A stretch of 64,000 nt of DNA from Rhodoligotrophos sp. CJ14 (GTDB lineage: Bacteria > Pseudomonadota > Alphaproteobacteria > Rhizobiales > Im1), in NCBI RefSeq assembly GCF_038811545.1, contig NZ_CP133319.1, positions 3,315,516-3,379,515 on the forward strand, written 5' to 3'. A program made the translations under genes and the position numbers. How positions within the stretch are numbered: the first letter of the stretch is position 1; each line of letters opens with the position of its first letter. The notes below the pieces were generated by a model. It saw nothing but the letters and a program-made list of their open reading frames with translations. It ran no database searches and was not told the DNA's origin. Positions 36,130 through 46,289 of the stretch are shown one piece after another.

Positions 36130-37356
36130 TTAAGCCGAGTATCTTCTGAGGATCAAAGTTCCGTTGGTGCCGCCGAACCCGAAGGAATTGGACATAACGG
36201 TGTTGAGTTCGACATTGTCGATGCGCTTCCGCACGATCGGCATGTCAGCAAAGGCAGGGTCGAGCTCTTCGATATTCGCGCTTTCGGCGATGAAGCCGTT
36301 TTGCATCATCAGCAGCGAATAGATCGCCTCCTGCACGCCGGCCGCCCCTAGGGAATGGCCGGTGAGCGATTTGGTCGCCGAAATGGGCGGGCAATTGTCT
36401 CCGGACCCGAAGATCCGCCGGATTGCGTCGATCTCAGGACCATCGCCCGCCGGTGTGCTGGTTGCGTGCGGGTTGATGTAATCGATTTTCTCGCCCTTGA
36501 GCGTCGACAGGGCCATGCGCATGCACCGCTCGGCGCCCTCGCCGGATGGCGCGACCATGTCATAGCCGTCGGAGGTTGCCCCATAGCCGACCACCTCGGC
36601 ATAGATCTTGGCGCCCCGCGCCTTGGCATGTTCAAGCTCTTCGAGCACAACAACGCCTGCGCCACCCGCGATGACAAAGCCGTCGCGATTTGCGTCATAG
36701 GCCCTTGAGGCTTTGGTGGGCGTATCGTTGAACTTGGACGACATCGCGCCCATGGCATCGAACAGGTTCGACAGGGACCAGTCCAGCTCCTCGCACCCCC
36801 CAGCAAAGACGATGTCCTGCTTGCCCCATTGGATGAGCTCGGCCGCATTGCCGATGCAATGGGTGGAGGTCGCGCAAGCCGAGGAGATTGAGTAGTTCAC
36901 CCCTTTGATCTTGAACCATGTGGCCAGCGTGGCTGAAGCCGTCGATGACATGGCCTTGGGCACTGCGAATGGGCCGATGCGCTTGGGCCCCTTTTCGCGG
37001 GTGATGTCGGCGGCTTCCACGATGGCGCGGGTCGAGGGGCCACCGGAGCCCATCACGATGCCCGTGCGGTCGTTCGAGATCTCGTTGGGCTCGAGCCCGG
37101 CATCTCGAATGGCCTGCTCCATCGCCACATGATTCCATGCGGCGCCATCGCCGAGGAACCGCATCGCCCGGCGGTCGACGGATTCGCCGGGAGGCAATGT
37201 GGGAGCGCCGTGAACTTGGCAGCGGAAGCCCAGCTCCGCATATTTTTCCGCTCGGCTGATCCCCGATCTGGCCTCACGCAACGAGGCCAGGACCTCCTGG
37301 CTGTTGTTGCCGATGCTGGATACGATGCCAAGTCCTGTTACGACCACACGCCTCAC
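36130..37356 (-). CDS. fabB: 3-oxoacyl-[acyl-carrier-protein] synthase I FabB
   Basis: Condensing enzyme required for elongation of unsaturated fatty acids. Catalytic Cys 161 ([12 protein letters not shown]) with His 297 ([11 protein letters not shown]) and His 334 ([12 protein letters not shown]). 408 aa. Lies between fabA and fabI, consistent with the FabA/FabB anaerobic-type unsaturated fatty acid pathway. Confidence 0.96.
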   Translation of the reverse strand: MRRVVVTGLGIVSSIGNNSQEVLASLREARSGISRAEKYAELGFRCQVHGAPTLPPGESVDRRAMRFLGDGAAWNHVAMEQAIRDAGLEPNEISNDRTGIVMGSGGPSTRAIVEAADITREKGPKRIGPFAVPKAMSSTASATLATWFKIKGVNYSISSACATSTHCIGNAAELIQWGKQDIVFAGGCEELDWSLSNLFDAMGAMSSKFNDTPTKASRAYDANRDGFVIAGGAGVVVLEELEHAKARGAKIYAEVVGYGATSDGYDMVAPSGEGAERCMRMALSTLKGEKIDYINPHATSTPAGDGPEIDAIRRIFGSGDNCPPISATKSLTGHSLGAAGVQEAIYSLLMMQNGFIAESANIEELDPAFADMPIVRKRIDNVELNTVMSNSFGFGGTNGTLILRRYSA

Positions 37357-37392
37357 GGCAAGGTCCTTCTCTTCTACTGCTAAACCTAGGGT

Positions 37393-37908
37393 TCACGCCT
37401 TACTTGGGGTGAACAGGCCGACCTTTAAATCCTGCGCGGTATAGAGGGCGCGGCCATCCGCCTTCAGCAGACCATCGGCGATGCCGAGGGTCAGCTTCCG
37501 TTGTACCACCCGTTTGAGGCTGACGACATACTCGACCTTGGTCACCGAGGGGACCACCATGTCCGTGAACTTCACCTCGCCGACGCTGAGCGCGCGTCCC
37601 TTGCCGGGGCTGCCCAGCCAGCCGAGGAAGAAGCCGAGGAGCTGCCAGAGGGCATCGAGGCCGAGGCAGCCGGGCATGACGGGATCACCCAGAAAGTGGC
37701 AGGGAAAGAACCAAAGGTCAGGCTTTATGTCGAGCTCGGCGACGATTTCGCCCTTCCCATACTGACCGCCTTGCTCCGATATGGAGGAAATCCGGTCGAA
37801 CATGAGCATTGGCGGCAGGGGGAGCTGAGCATTCCCCGGTCCGAATAATTCGCCACGGGCGCAGGCGAGTAATTCCTCATAGCCATAGCTCGATTTCCGC
37901 TGAAGCAT
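37393..37908 (-). CDS. fabA: 3-hydroxydecanoyl-[acyl-carrier-protein] dehydratase/isomerase FabA
   Basis: Introduces and isomerises the double bond at the C10 stage. Hot-dog fold; active-site His 71 ([17 protein letters not shown]) and Asp 85 ([11 protein letters not shown]). 171 aa. First gene of the minus-strand fab operon and divergent from irr with 268 bp between the chosen starts. Confidence 0.97.
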   Translation of the reverse strand: MLQRKSSYGYEELLACARGELFGPGNAQLPLPPMLMFDRISSISEQGGQYGKGEIVAELDIKPDLWFFPCHFLGDPVMPGCLGLDALWQLLGFFLGWLGSPGKGRALSVGEVKFTDMVVPSVTKVEYVVSLKRVVQRKLTLGIADGLLKADGRALYTAQDLKVGLFTPSKA

Positions 37909-38176
37909 CCTTGCCCAAGCTTTGTTCTAAAATGGGCTCGCTATAGACGAGACCCAGCGTTTCGACAAATATGTGTGCTCGGCCACCGGCTGAGCAACTT
38001 GCCGCTTCCTAGCATACCAGAGGCGGCGCTGAAAGCTTTTCGCCTCCTTATTGTGAGACGCCATACTGTGCGACGGAATGCAACTTGCCGCATCTCGTCA
38101 CAAATGCTACATGCGAGACGTTCTCACCCGTGCTGGAATGGCGCGGACGACCTTTATCGATTGGCTGAAGGTGAGC

Positions 38177-38605
38177 ATGAAGGAGCCGGTGGTTCAGGCT
38201 GGGGAGGCCATGGTCGTGGCCAAGCTGCGGCATGCAGGCCTGCGTCCGACGCGGCAGCGTGTTTCGCTTGCCCGCCTTCTCTTCGGCGTGGGGGATCGCC
38301 ACGTCACTGCGGAAGAACTGCACGACGAGGCAGTCCGGGCGCGCGTGCCGGTTTCCCTGGCAACGGTCTACAATACGCTGAATCAGTTCACCCGTGCCGG
38401 TCTTCTGCGCGAAGTGGCGGTCGAAGGCGCCAAGACCTATTTCGACACCAACACCTCGAACCATTACCATTTCTTCATCGAGAACAGCGGCACTCTCCTC
38501 GACATCGAAAGCGAGGAACTGCAGGTCGTTGGTGTTCCAAGCGCTCCCGAAGGCACCTCGATCTCACGGATTGATGTGATTATCCGCCTGGCGCGCGAAA
38601 GCTGA
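38177..38605 (+). CDS. irr: Iron response regulator Irr (Fur family)
   Basis: Haem-responsive iron regulator of Hyphomicrobiales. [58 protein letters not shown] and KTYFDTNTSNHYHFF are diagnostic of Irr. The family HHH haem/metal motif is NHYH here (95-98), with Tyr in the middle. ATG 38177 is preceded by GAAGGTGAG and gives 142 aa; ATG 38111 or 38078 would add 22-33 residues, including a Cys, that could be compared with the N-terminal haem regulatory motif of Bradyrhizobium Irr, but no GCPW-like motif is visible. Confidence 0.93.
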   Translation: MKEPVVQAGEAMVVAKLRHAGLRPTRQRVSLARLLFGVGDRHVTAEELHDEAVRARVPVSLATVYNTLNQFTRAGLLREVAVEGAKTYFDTNTSNHYHFFIENSGTLLDIESEELQVVGVPSAPEGTSISRIDVIIRLARES

Positions 38606-38687
38606 TCGGCAGGCCCGACCGCGAACGACCCACAGCTTGAATGAGCGCCTATCCGACAGGATGGGCTTTCGCGGCGGATTCTGCCCC

Positions 38688-39281
38688 TCACTCGATCTTT
38701 TCCCCGGGATAAACGCCCCACAGCATGTTCTGCGGCAGCCATCCGCTATAGCCGCCGGCTTCCACCCGGCACCATTGCCCTGTGCACTGCTCGATGACCC
38801 CGAGCACACCCGATTCGACCTTCGCAACAGGTCGGCTGCCATCGCTTGCCTGCTGGACCATCATCACCGTCTGTCCGGTCTTCCAGGGCGAGACGAGGAC
38901 GGTTCGCCGGCTCGACAAAAGACTGTGATAGACCCAGCCCTCCTCGCCGTCGCTGTCGCGAATGCGGCGCCAATTTTCGAACTCGGCGATGATCTCGACA
39001 GGCAGGTTCCGGCGCGAATACACCCAGGCCACCTGATGATCACTGCTTGGCCCCCGGCGGACATTTACTTTGTCCGATTTCAGGCTGACGAAACGTGGCA
39101 ACGGCTGCCCGCTCGGGCCAACCCCGCGCCCGGCGCTGGGCGCCGTATTGGCGCTTGATGCGTCATCCGTCGCGTTTGCCCGCTGCCCGACATTGAAGGC
39201 GCCCACGACGGCGATGATCACCGCCAGTACGCCCGCCAGGATGACGACGACGGACGCCGCTCGCCTGCTTCTCTGCTCCAT
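38688..39281 (-). CDS. SH3 domain-containing membrane-anchored protein
   Basis: 197-aa protein with one transmembrane anchor near residues 9-28 (ASVVVILAGVLAVIIAVVGAF) and two bacterial SH3-like segments, KVNVRRGPSSDHQVAWVY and VIEQCTGQWCRVEAGGYSGWLP. Bacterial SH3 domains usually bind peptidoglycan, so a periplasmic or envelope role is likely. TTG 39347 would extend it by 22 residues; I prefer ATG 39281. Commonly found beside a D-2-hydroxyacid dehydrogenase gene in this group, as here (divergent). Confidence 0.82.
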   Translation of the reverse strand: MEQRSRRAASVVVILAGVLAVIIAVVGAFNVGQRANATDDASSANTAPSAGRGVGPSGQPLPRFVSLKSDKVNVRRGPSSDHQVAWVYSRRNLPVEIIAEFENWRRIRDSDGEEGWVYHSLLSSRRTVLVSPWKTGQTVMMVQQASDGSRPVAKVESGVLGVIEQCTGQWCRVEAGGYSGWLPQNMLWGVYPGEKIE

Positions 39282-39503
39282 TCGCGAATCACCCAGCCTT
39301 TGTCTCACCCACCATTCAGGCGACAAGAGCTTGAAAATCTTCCTCAAAGCGGATTGCGCCAGAATGCCGAGCTGGGTCTGTGGAAGACCGACATCATTGC
39401 GAGCGCAGTTTACACAAGCCCTATCCGGACTTAAAGAGTGAGCCTCGGCCTGTTATGGCTGGGCGGGACTCTATTCTCCCGTCTGAGGTCTAGGAGGGGC
39501 TCA

Positions 39504-40493
39504 ATGCCAAAGCGGAAACCGCTGGTGATCGTCACGCGCAAGCTGCCGGATGTGGTGGAAACGCGCATGCGCGAGCTCTTCGACACGCGCTTGAACCTGA
39601 ATGATCATCCTCTCTCCCAGGCCGAGCTCATCAACGCCGTTCAGACTGCGGATGTTCTCGTGCCGACGGTCACGGACCGGATCGATAAGACGGTTCTCTC
39701 CCGGTCTGGCCCTCAGCTCAAGCTGATCGCCAACTTCGGCACCGGTGTCGACAATATCGATGTCGAGACCGCCAATGCCCGCGGCATCATCGTGACCAAC
39801 ACGCCAGGTGTGCTCACCGAAGATACTGCCGATATGACCATGGCGCTCATCCTGGCCGTCGCCCGACGGCTTACGGAAGGGGCGGCCGTCATTGGCAGCG
39901 ACCAGCCTTGGACCGGTTGGTCGCCCACCTGGATGCTCGGCCATCGCATCTATGGCAAGCGGCTGGGGATCGTCGGCATGGGCCGCATCGGATCGGCTGT
40001 TGCCCGGCGCGCCAAGGCCTTTGGCCTGCAGATTCATTATCACAATCGCCGGCCGGTCAATGCGCGGCTCGAGGAGGAACTCGAGGCCACCTACTGGGAA
40101 AGCCTCGACCAGATGCTCGCGCGCATGGACGTGATCTCGGTGAACTGCCCGCACACCCCGGGTACATATCACCTTCTGAACGCCCGACGGCTGCGCCTCA
40201 TGAAGCCCACCGCAATCATCGTGAACACCTCCCGTGGCGAGGTGATCGATGAAAACGCGCTCGCGCGGATGCTTGAAGCCGGCGAGCTTGGCGGTGCAGG
40301 CCTCGATGTGTTCGAGCATGAGCCCGCGGTCAATCCGCGCCTCATCAAATGCGCCCGCGCGGTGCTTTTGCCCCATATGGGCTCAGCCACCCTCGAGGGC
40401 CGCGTCGATATGGGCGAGAAGGTCATCATCAATATCAAGACCTTCGTCGATGGTCACACGCCACCGGATCGCGTTCTGCCCAATATGATTTGA
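39504..40493 (+). CDS. D-2-hydroxyacid dehydrogenase (glyoxylate/hydroxypyruvate reductase type)
   Basis: NAD(P)-dependent reductase of the D-isomer-specific 2-hydroxyacid dehydrogenase family. Nucleotide motif GMGRIG at 158-163; catalytic Arg 244 (NTSRGEVIDE), Glu 273 (DVFEHEP) and His 291 (LLPHMGSAT). 329 aa. ATG 39504 is fixed by AGGAGG at 39492-39497. Substrate is probably glyoxylate or hydroxypyruvate, judging from similarity to GhrB/GyaR-like enzymes, but this cannot be settled here. Confidence 0.9.
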   Translation: MPKRKPLVIVTRKLPDVVETRMRELFDTRLNLNDHPLSQAELINAVQTADVLVPTVTDRIDKTVLSRSGPQLKLIANFGTGVDNIDVETANARGIIVTNTPGVLTEDTADMTMALILAVARRLTEGAAVIGSDQPWTGWSPTWMLGHRIYGKRLGIVGMGRIGSAVARRAKAFGLQIHYHNRRPVNARLEEELEATYWESLDQMLARMDVISVNCPHTPGTYHLLNARRLRLMKPTAIIVNTSRGEVIDENALARMLEAGELGGAGLDVFEHEPAVNPRLIKCARAVLLPHMGSATLEGRVDMGEKVIINIKTFVDGHTPPDRVLPNMI

Positions 40494-40503
40494 CGGTGCG
40501 CAC

Positions 40504-40530
40504 ACGGGGGCCACGAAACCGCGCCCCCGT
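40504..40530. terminator. Hairpin between convergent dehydrogenase and GST genes
   Basis: ACGGGGGC (40504-40511) and GCCCCCGT (40523-40530) form a perfect 8-bp stem with an 11-nt loop, midway between two convergent stop codons. No clear U-tract on either strand, so it is a probable rather than certain terminator. Confidence 0.55.
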
Positions 40531-40545
40531 CTACGACGTGATCAA

Positions 40546-41157
40546 CTAGGCGAGGCCTTCTTCTTTCAGAGCTTGCTGCACGGCGGGACGGGATTTCACC
40601 TCCGCCTGAAACCGCTGAATGTTCGGATAGGCCGAAAGATCCACGCCAACGCGATCACACCAGCTGAGCACCACCCAGGCATAGGCATCCGCCACCGTGA
40701 AGCGGTTGCCGGTCAGGTAGGTCTTGCTGCCAAGCGCGTCGTTCAAATATTTCAAGCGTGGTGTGAGCAGCCCTTTGGCGAAATCCTTGGCCGGCTCTGG
40801 CGCATTCGGCACGAACAGGGCGATGAAGGGTTTGTGAAGCTCCGTGCCGGTGAAGGACAGCCATTCCAATACGTGAAGCCTGTCCGTGGAGCCCGCCGGC
40901 GGAATGAGCCCCGCCTCTGGCTTCTGGTCAGCCAAATAGGGCAGGATGACTGCGTTCTCGGTCAGCACCTGACCATCATCGAGCTTCAGAGCTGGAACAT
41001 AGCCCTTCGGATTGATCGCGAGAAAATCGTCCCCGGCTTCCGTTTTCTTGTTTCGCAGGGATACCGATTCGAGTTCGACTGGAATGTCGGCCTCGCGGGC
41101 CGCGATGTGAGATGCCAAAGAGCAAGCGCCAGGCGCGTAATAGAGCGTCAGAGTCAT
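40546..41157 (-). CDS. Glutathione S-transferase (beta-class-like)
   Basis: 203-aa two-domain GST. The N-terminal thioredoxin-like domain has YYAPGACSLASHI with Cys at 12, the beta-class catalytic residue, and NPKGYVPALKLDDG with the cis-Pro. The helical C-terminal domain shows GNRFTVADAYAWVVL. Likely detoxification or stress role; specific substrate unknown. Single gene, convergent with the dehydrogenase. Confidence 0.92.
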   Translation of the reverse strand: MTLTLYYAPGACSLASHIAAREADIPVELESVSLRNKKTEAGDDFLAINPKGYVPALKLDDGQVLTENAVILPYLADQKPEAGLIPPAGSTDRLHVLEWLSFTGTELHKPFIALFVPNAPEPAKDFAKGLLTPRLKYLNDALGSKTYLTGNRFTVADAYAWVVLSWCDRVGVDLSAYPNIQRFQAEVKSRPAVQQALKEEGLA

Positions 41158-41237
41158 CTGAGCCTCCCTTCATGACTGCTCCTGGGATATCACTGTGCGG
41201 GAACGCGCTCAATGACCGCCCGTAGGACCATAAAGAC

Positions 41238-41978
41238 TCAACCGATCGCCATTTCATAGAAGCGGGGTCCCAGGGCGTCATAGACCAGGAGACGTCCGGC
41301 AAGGCTGTCGCCGATCCCTAGGAGCTCCTTGATCACTTCGAGCGCCTGCATTGAGCCGACGACGCCGGTCAGCGCGCCAATGATGCCCGCCTCCTCGCAG
41401 GTTGGCAGCGCTCCGGCGTCGACACCCTCGGGGTAAAGGTCCCGATAGGATGGATAGGGCCGTCCATCCTCACGCATCTCGTAAGGTTTGAACGTGGTGA
41501 TCTGGCCATCGAACCGGGCAACAGCCGCCGAAACCAGCGGAACGCGCGCGGCTCGACAGGCATCGCTGACCGCGAGTCGGGTTGAGAACAGGTCTGATCC
41601 ATCCGCGACGATGTCGTAATCGGAGACCAGCCCCACCGCATTTTCGGGTGTCAGTCGCAGCGTGTGACAACGCACCTTGACATGCGGGTTGAGGCGGCGG
41701 ATTGCTGCAGCGGCACTTTCCGATTTCGGAGCCCCGAGGCTCAGTGTGCTGTGGACGATCTGTCGTTGGAGGTTGGAGAGGCTCACCTCGTCATCATCGA
41801 GAATGCCGAGCGTGCCGATCCCTGCTGCCGCAAGATAGAGCAGCACCGGTGCGCCGAGCCCTCCGGCGCCCACCACCAGCACTCTTGCTGCTTTCAGGTG
41901 CTGCTGGCCGGGGCCGCCGACCTCCTTCAACAGCAGATGTCGGGAATAGCGTTCGATTTCCTTGTCAGTCAGTCGCAT
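41238..41978 (-). CDS. HesA/MoeB/ThiF family adenylyltransferase
   Basis: E1-like enzyme that adenylates the C-terminus of a sulfur-carrier protein (MoaD or ThiS). ATP loop GAGGLGAPVLLYLAAAG from residue 37; DGSDLFSTR and CEEAGIIGALTGVVGSMQALEVIK follow. 246 aa from ATG 41978, ten bases after the dut stop. The paired CxxC zinc motifs of E. coli MoeB are not visible (the first position reads SYRDLYPE) and the protein ends at RFYEMAIG. Last gene of the coaBC-dut operon; whether it serves molybdopterin or thiamine synthesis cannot be decided. Confidence 0.88.
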   Translation of the reverse strand: MRLTDKEIERYSRHLLLKEVGGPGQQHLKAARVLVVGAGGLGAPVLLYLAAAGIGTLGILDDDEVSLSNLQRQIVHSTLSLGAPKSESAAAAIRRLNPHVKVRCHTLRLTPENAVGLVSDYDIVADGSDLFSTRLAVSDACRAARVPLVSAAVARFDGQITTFKPYEMREDGRPYPSYRDLYPEGVDAGALPTCEEAGIIGALTGVVGSMQALEVIKELLGIGDSLAGRLLVYDALGPRFYEMAIG

Positions 41979-41988
41979 CAGCGCGACC

Positions 41989-42438
41989 TCAGCGCCGGCC
42001 TGAGGACCCGAAGCCACCGTCCCCACGCGCGGTTTCCTCAAGCATCTCCACCACCTTCCAACGCGCACGCGTGACCGGCGCGATCACCATCTGGGCGATG
42101 CGATCACCCCGCTCGAAGGTCACCGCTTCGCTGCCGAGATTGATCAGGATCACTTTGATCTCGCCGCGGTAATCCGCATCGATCGTCCCTGGTGTGTTGA
42201 GGCAGGTCACCCCGTGCCTTGCCGCCAGGCCTGATCGCGGACGCACTTGCGCCTCGAAACCCTCGGGCAGTGCAATGGCGATCCCGGTTGGAACAAGCGC
42301 GCGCTCGCCCGGATTGAGCGTCAGCGGCGACGTGATCGCAGCCCGCAGGTCCATGCCGGCCGCAAGCGCCGTTTCGTAGGCCGGCAAGGGCAGGTCCCGC
42401 CCATGGGGAAGCGGCTGAATGGCAACGGATATGGTCAT
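41989..42438 (-). CDS. dut: Deoxyuridine 5'-triphosphate nucleotidohydrolase
   Basis: Hydrolyses dUTP to dUMP, keeping uracil out of DNA. The five motifs of the trimeric dUTPase are present: [43 protein letters not shown] and [10 protein letters not shown]. 149 aa from ATG 42438, which overlaps the coaBC stop by one base. The frame's longer extension is inside coaBC. Confidence 0.97.
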   Translation of the reverse strand: MTISVAIQPLPHGRDLPLPAYETALAAGMDLRAAITSPLTLNPGERALVPTGIAIALPEGFEAQVRPRSGLAARHGVTCLNTPGTIDADYRGEIKVILINLGSEAVTFERGDRIAQMVIAPVTRARWKVVEMLEETARGDGGFGSSGRR

Positions 42439-43649
42439 CAGGCGGCTGTCCGCAAGGCGTCGGCCACCCGTTGCATGAGCCTCAGGCCGACTTCGCCCTT
42501 GGGCAGATCGGGCCAATCTTCCACACCCTGCGCCGTGACCAGGTGAACGGCATTGTTCGGGCCGCCCATAATTCCGGTCGCGGGCGAGACGTCATTGGCA
42601 ACGATCCAGTCGCAGCCTTTGGTTTCGAGCTTGCGCCGGGCATTGGTGATCACATCCTGGGTTTCCGCGGCAAAGCCGACCACCAGCCGCGGCCGCCGAT
42701 TCTGCAGATGGGCGATGGTCCTCAGGATGTCTGGATTTTCAACCAGTTGCAGACCAGGAAGCGCGCCATTCTGCTTCTTGATCTTTTGTGACGAGGCATT
42801 GTCGACGCGCCAGTCGGCCACCGCTGCGGCGAATATGCCCACATCGCATGGCAGTTCTGCCTCGCACGCATCGAGCATCTGCTGTGCCGTTTCGATCCGT
42901 CTCACGGTCACGCCCGGTGGTGGAACGAGAGTGGTGGGGCCGCTGATCAGCACCGTTTCAGCGCCGAGCCGCTGGCTGGCTGCGGCAATCGCATATCCTT
43001 GCTGGCCGGAAGATCGGTTCGCGATGTAGCGCACCGGGTCGATCGGCTCATGAGTCGGCCCGGCGGTCACCAGCACCTTGTAGCCGGCCAGCGGCCGGTC
43101 TGCCTCGGTTGCAAAGAACGCCTCGATGGCCGCGACGATGGCTTCCGGCTCCGACATCCGGCCATAGCCGTACTCGCCGCACGCCATATCGCCCTGCTCG
43201 GGCCCGACGACTATGACGCCGTCGCTGCGCAGCGCGGCGAGATTCCGCTTGGTTGCCGGATGCTCCCACATGCGTACATTCATGGCCGGAGCGATCAGCA
43301 CCGGCGTATCGGTGGCAAGCAATGTGGTTGAAGCGAGATCGTCGGCCTGACCGTTCGCCATCTTGGCCATGAGATCTGCGGTCGCCGGCGCCACCACCAA
43401 CAGATCCGCTGAGCGCGACAACTGAATATGGCCCATTTCCGATTCGTCGGTGAGGTTGAACAGATCTGTATAGACCTTGTTCTCGGTGAGGCTTGCGACC
43501 GCCAAAGGCGTGACGAATTGCTCGGCAGCCTTGGTCAGCACCGCCTGCACCGCGGCGCCGCGCCCGCGCAACCGGCGGATCAGGATGAGATCCTTATAGG
43601 CGGCAATCCCGCCGCCGATGATCAGCAATATGCGCTTGTTTCCGAGCAT
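42438..43649 (-). CDS. coaBC: Bifunctional phosphopantothenoylcysteine decarboxylase/synthetase
   Basis: Two consecutive steps of coenzyme A synthesis. The N-terminal flavoprotein CoaC domain shows GGGIAAYK and [16 protein letters not shown]; the C-terminal CoaB domain starts around [24 protein letters not shown] and contains the Lys-rich KIKKQNG and ANDVS motifs. 403 aa from ATG 43649. Translationally coupled to dut, a very common pairing. ubiB lies 31 bases upstream in the same direction. Confidence 0.95.
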   Translation of the reverse strand: MLGNKRILLIIGGGIAAYKDLILIRRLRGRGAAVQAVLTKAAEQFVTPLAVASLTENKVYTDLFNLTDESEMGHIQLSRSADLLVVAPATADLMAKMANGQADDLASTTLLATDTPVLIAPAMNVRMWEHPATKRNLAALRSDGVIVVGPEQGDMACGEYGYGRMSEPEAIVAAIEAFFATEADRPLAGYKVLVTAGPTHEPIDPVRYIANRSSGQQGYAIAAASQRLGAETVLISGPTTLVPPPGVTVRRIETAQQMLDACEAELPCDVGIFAAAVADWRVDNASSQKIKKQNGALPGLQLVENPDILRTIAHLQNRRPRLVVGFAAETQDVITNARRKLETKGCDWIVANDVSPATGIMGGPNNAVHLVTAQGVEDWPDLPKGEVGLRLMQRVADALRTAA

Positions 43650-43680
43650 CGCTTGCCTCGCTGACAGGTCTCGATCCACC

Positions 43681-45285
43681 TTACATGAATTGGCCGAGCG
43701 CCAGCACCGCCAATGCCAGCGCACCGATCCAGAGTGCGAGCCTGCTGGTCAAATTGTGTCTCGCCTGTGCAATGGCAAGCGCCTCGCTGGTCGCGTGATC
43801 GAGCTTCAGCCCGCCAGCATAAGCCATATCCGCGATGAGCTTGGCGGTGCGTTCAGCCTCGCTGAAGAATTCCGGCAGGTTGCTCATGAAGCGGCCGAGC
43901 GTGGCGGCTCCCTCGGCCGCATCGTGGAGATAGGCGCTCGGACCGAAATGCTGCTCGGCCCATTGCCGCACCACCGGTTCGGCTGTCTCCCACATATTGA
44001 GGCGGGGATTGAAGCTGCGCGCCACGCCTTCCACCACCACCATCGTCTTTTGCAGGAGCAGGAGCTGCGGCTGCGTCGACATGTTGAACTGCTCGGTCAC
44101 GTGGAAGAGTTGCCCGAGCAGTCGCGCCATGGAGATCTGCTCGGCCGGCTTATCCAGCAGCGGTTCACCGATTGCCCGCAGCGCTTGCGCGAAGACCTGC
44201 GGTGATTGATCGAGAGGCACATAGCCGGCCTGGAAATGGACATTCGAGACCCGCTGATAGTCGCGAGTGATGAAGCCCCAGAGAATCTCGGCGAGAAACC
44301 GCCGGTCTTTCATATCGAGCCGCCCGGTGATGCCGAAATCGACCGCCACCAGCAGTCCGTCATCGTCGATGAACAGGTTCCCCTGATGCATGTCCGCATG
44401 GAAGAAGCCATCGCGGATCGCATGACGCAGGAACGTCTGGATGATCGTATTGCCGAGCTGCTCGAAATCGACCCCGCGCGCCCGGAGCCCTTCCACATCG
44501 CTCAGCGGCGTTCCCTCGATCCACTCGGTGGTGAGCACCCGCTGTCCGGTACGCTCCCAGTCGACCCGTGGCACCCGGAAGCCCGGATCATTCCGACTGT
44601 TCTCCGCCATTTCCGACAGGGCGGCGGCTTCCATGCGCAGATCCATCTCGAGCTTGACCGACTGCGCCAGCATGTCGACCGTCTTGATCGGCCGCAGTCG
44701 TCGAGAGGGCGGATTATAGCGCTCCATCATCCGCGCGGCGTAGTAGAAGGTGTCGAGATCGCGGGCGAAGTGCTTCTCGATCCCGGGGCGCAGCACCTTG
44801 ATTGCCACGTCGCGCAAGGTGCCATCCTCATCCCGCACCGTGGCCTTATGCACCTGGGCGATGGAGGCGGCCGCAATGGGTGGACCAATCTCATCGAAGA
44901 GAGCCTTCGGGGACGAGCCGAGGCTTTTCCGGATCTCCTCCAGGGCAACGCCGCGCGGAAATGGTGGCAGCTTGTCCTGCAGCTTGGAGAGTTCGGCCGC
45001 CCGCTCGCTCCCGATGATGTCGGCGCGCGTCGCAAGGAACTGACCAAGCTTGATGTAACTCGGCCCGAGCTCGGCAATTGCGGCGGCAAGCCCCTTTCTG
45101 CCGCGCGGATGGCGCCGGCCCAGCCAGCGGATGAGCCTGAATCCGACGCGCAAAGCCGGCGGGAGGTCGTCGATTGTCTCGGCCCCGGCGAATGCATCAT
45201 GCCGGGCAAGCACCCAGCCTGTTCGCATCAACCTTACAAGATTGGCTATGCTGTTTGCCATGGCCTCGCCATTCAGCCGCGTCAC
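43681..45285 (-). CDS. ubiB: Ubiquinone biosynthesis accessory kinase-like protein UbiB
   Basis: Atypical kinase/ATPase (ABC1/ADCK family) needed for coenzyme Q synthesis. The KxGQ motif [29 protein letters not shown] and DFGITGRLD are all present. A C-terminal hydrophobic anchor ([17 protein letters not shown]) fits the membrane-bound form. 534 aa from GTG 45285, overlapping the ubiE stop by four bases (GTGA); ATG 45261 is an alternative. Confidence 0.95.
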   Translation of the reverse strand: MTRLNGEAMANSIANLVRLMRTGWVLARHDAFAGAETIDDLPPALRVGFRLIRWLGRRHPRGRKGLAAAIAELGPSYIKLGQFLATRADIIGSERAAELSKLQDKLPPFPRGVALEEIRKSLGSSPKALFDEIGPPIAAASIAQVHKATVRDEDGTLRDVAIKVLRPGIEKHFARDLDTFYYAARMMERYNPPSRRLRPIKTVDMLAQSVKLEMDLRMEAAALSEMAENSRNDPGFRVPRVDWERTGQRVLTTEWIEGTPLSDVEGLRARGVDFEQLGNTIIQTFLRHAIRDGFFHADMHQGNLFIDDDGLLVAVDFGITGRLDMKDRRFLAEILWGFITRDYQRVSNVHFQAGYVPLDQSPQVFAQALRAIGEPLLDKPAEQISMARLLGQLFHVTEQFNMSTQPQLLLLQKTMVVVEGVARSFNPRLNMWETAEPVVRQWAEQHFGPSAYLHDAAEGAATLGRFMSNLPEFFSEAERTAKLIADMAYAGGLKLDHATSEALAIAQARHNLTSRLALWIGALALAVLALGQFM

Positions 45286-46181
45286 ACCCGCCAGGCGGAG
45301 TGCATTGCGACGATGCCGCCGGAGAGGTTGCGATACTTCACCTGCGCGAAGCCGGTCGCGGTGATCATCGTCTTGAAGGCTTCCTGATTGGGAAAGGTCC
45401 GGATGCTCTCGACGAGATAGCGATAGGGTGCGCCATCGCCCGTGACCACTTTGCCCATGGCTGGAATAGCCGCGAAGGAATAGGCGTCATAAAGAGCCGA
45501 GAGCCCCGGCACATTCACTTCCGAGAACTCCAGGCAGAGGAACCGGCCACCCGGCTTCAGAACGCGATAGGCTTCGCGCAGCGCCTGGTCGATGCGGGTG
45601 ACGTTCCGGATGCCGAACGCGATCGTATAGGCATCGAAGCTTTTGTCGGGAAAGGGCAGGGCTTCGGCATTCCCCACCACGAACCGGCAGCGGCTCACGA
45701 GGCTCGCCCTCGGCCGCGCCGTCTTTGGCCGCTTGATCAGAGAAAGTGGCAGATCGCGGAAGCGATCAGCGCGCATGGAAGGCTCAGGCCCGCTGCCCTG
45801 CTTTCCTCGCTCGCGCACCCGGCGCAGCCCTTCTGCCGCCATTTCCGGCGAAATGTCGCTCAAGGTCACCTGGACGCCGCTACCGCCGCGCTCGAGGATC
45901 CGCTGCGCGACATCGCCTGTGCCACCTGCTACATCCAGCACATGGAAGGCACGGTCATTGGTCGGCGGCGCCAGCCAGGAGACCATCTCGTCCTTCCACA
46001 GACGATGCAGGCCGCCCGACATGAGGTCGTTCATCACGTCGTAGCGCTGCGCGACCTTGGCGAAGACATCATTGACCAGGCGCTGTTTATCGCCCGCCGC
46101 AACGTTGCGATAGCCGAACGGCGCGGTGCCTTCGGTGGAGCTGTCCCCCGATGGGGGCTGATCGTTTTCATGTTCACTCAT
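45282..46181 (-). CDS. ubiE: Demethylmenaquinone/ubiquinone methyltransferase UbiE
   Basis: C-methyltransferase of ubiquinone synthesis. N-terminal [30 protein letters not shown] motif [12 protein letters not shown] (81-92) and [11 protein letters not shown] with the C-terminal [10 protein letters not shown] are canonical. It has 299 aa against the usual 250-260: about 35 extra residues (roughly 127-161, rich in Arg, Pro and Lys) are inserted between the strand ending SDISPEM and [13 protein letters not shown]. The frame is intact, so the insertion is likely translated. Start ATG 46181; ATG 46250 is less likely. Divergent from mutM. Confidence 0.94.
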   Translation of the reverse strand: MSEHENDQPPSGDSSTEGTAPFGYRNVAAGDKQRLVNDVFAKVAQRYDVMNDLMSGGLHRLWKDEMVSWLAPPTNDRAFHVLDVAGGTGDVAQRILERGGSGVQVTLSDISPEMAAEGLRRVRERGKQGSGPEPSMRADRFRDLPLSLIKRPKTARPRASLVSRCRFVVGNAEALPFPDKSFDAYTIAFGIRNVTRIDQALREAYRVLKPGGRFLCLEFSEVNVPGLSALYDAYSFAAIPAMGKVVTGDGAPYRYLVESIRTFPNQEAFKTMITATGFAQVKYRNLSGGIVAMHSAWRV

Positions 46182-46289
46182 TGCGGGCGACCATAGCGCA
46201 GCACGTTTCGCAATTCTATTGGCACGGCGACAGATCTCGGCGTAATCCATTCTTCATGCGCAATCTTTCGCTGAGCAAGTCCGAGGAAC

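Noticed and set aside
37918-37940. Iron control element (ICE) near irr/fabA
   Set aside because: Only one half-site, TTCTAAA, is present; the matching inverted half TTTAGAA is missing.
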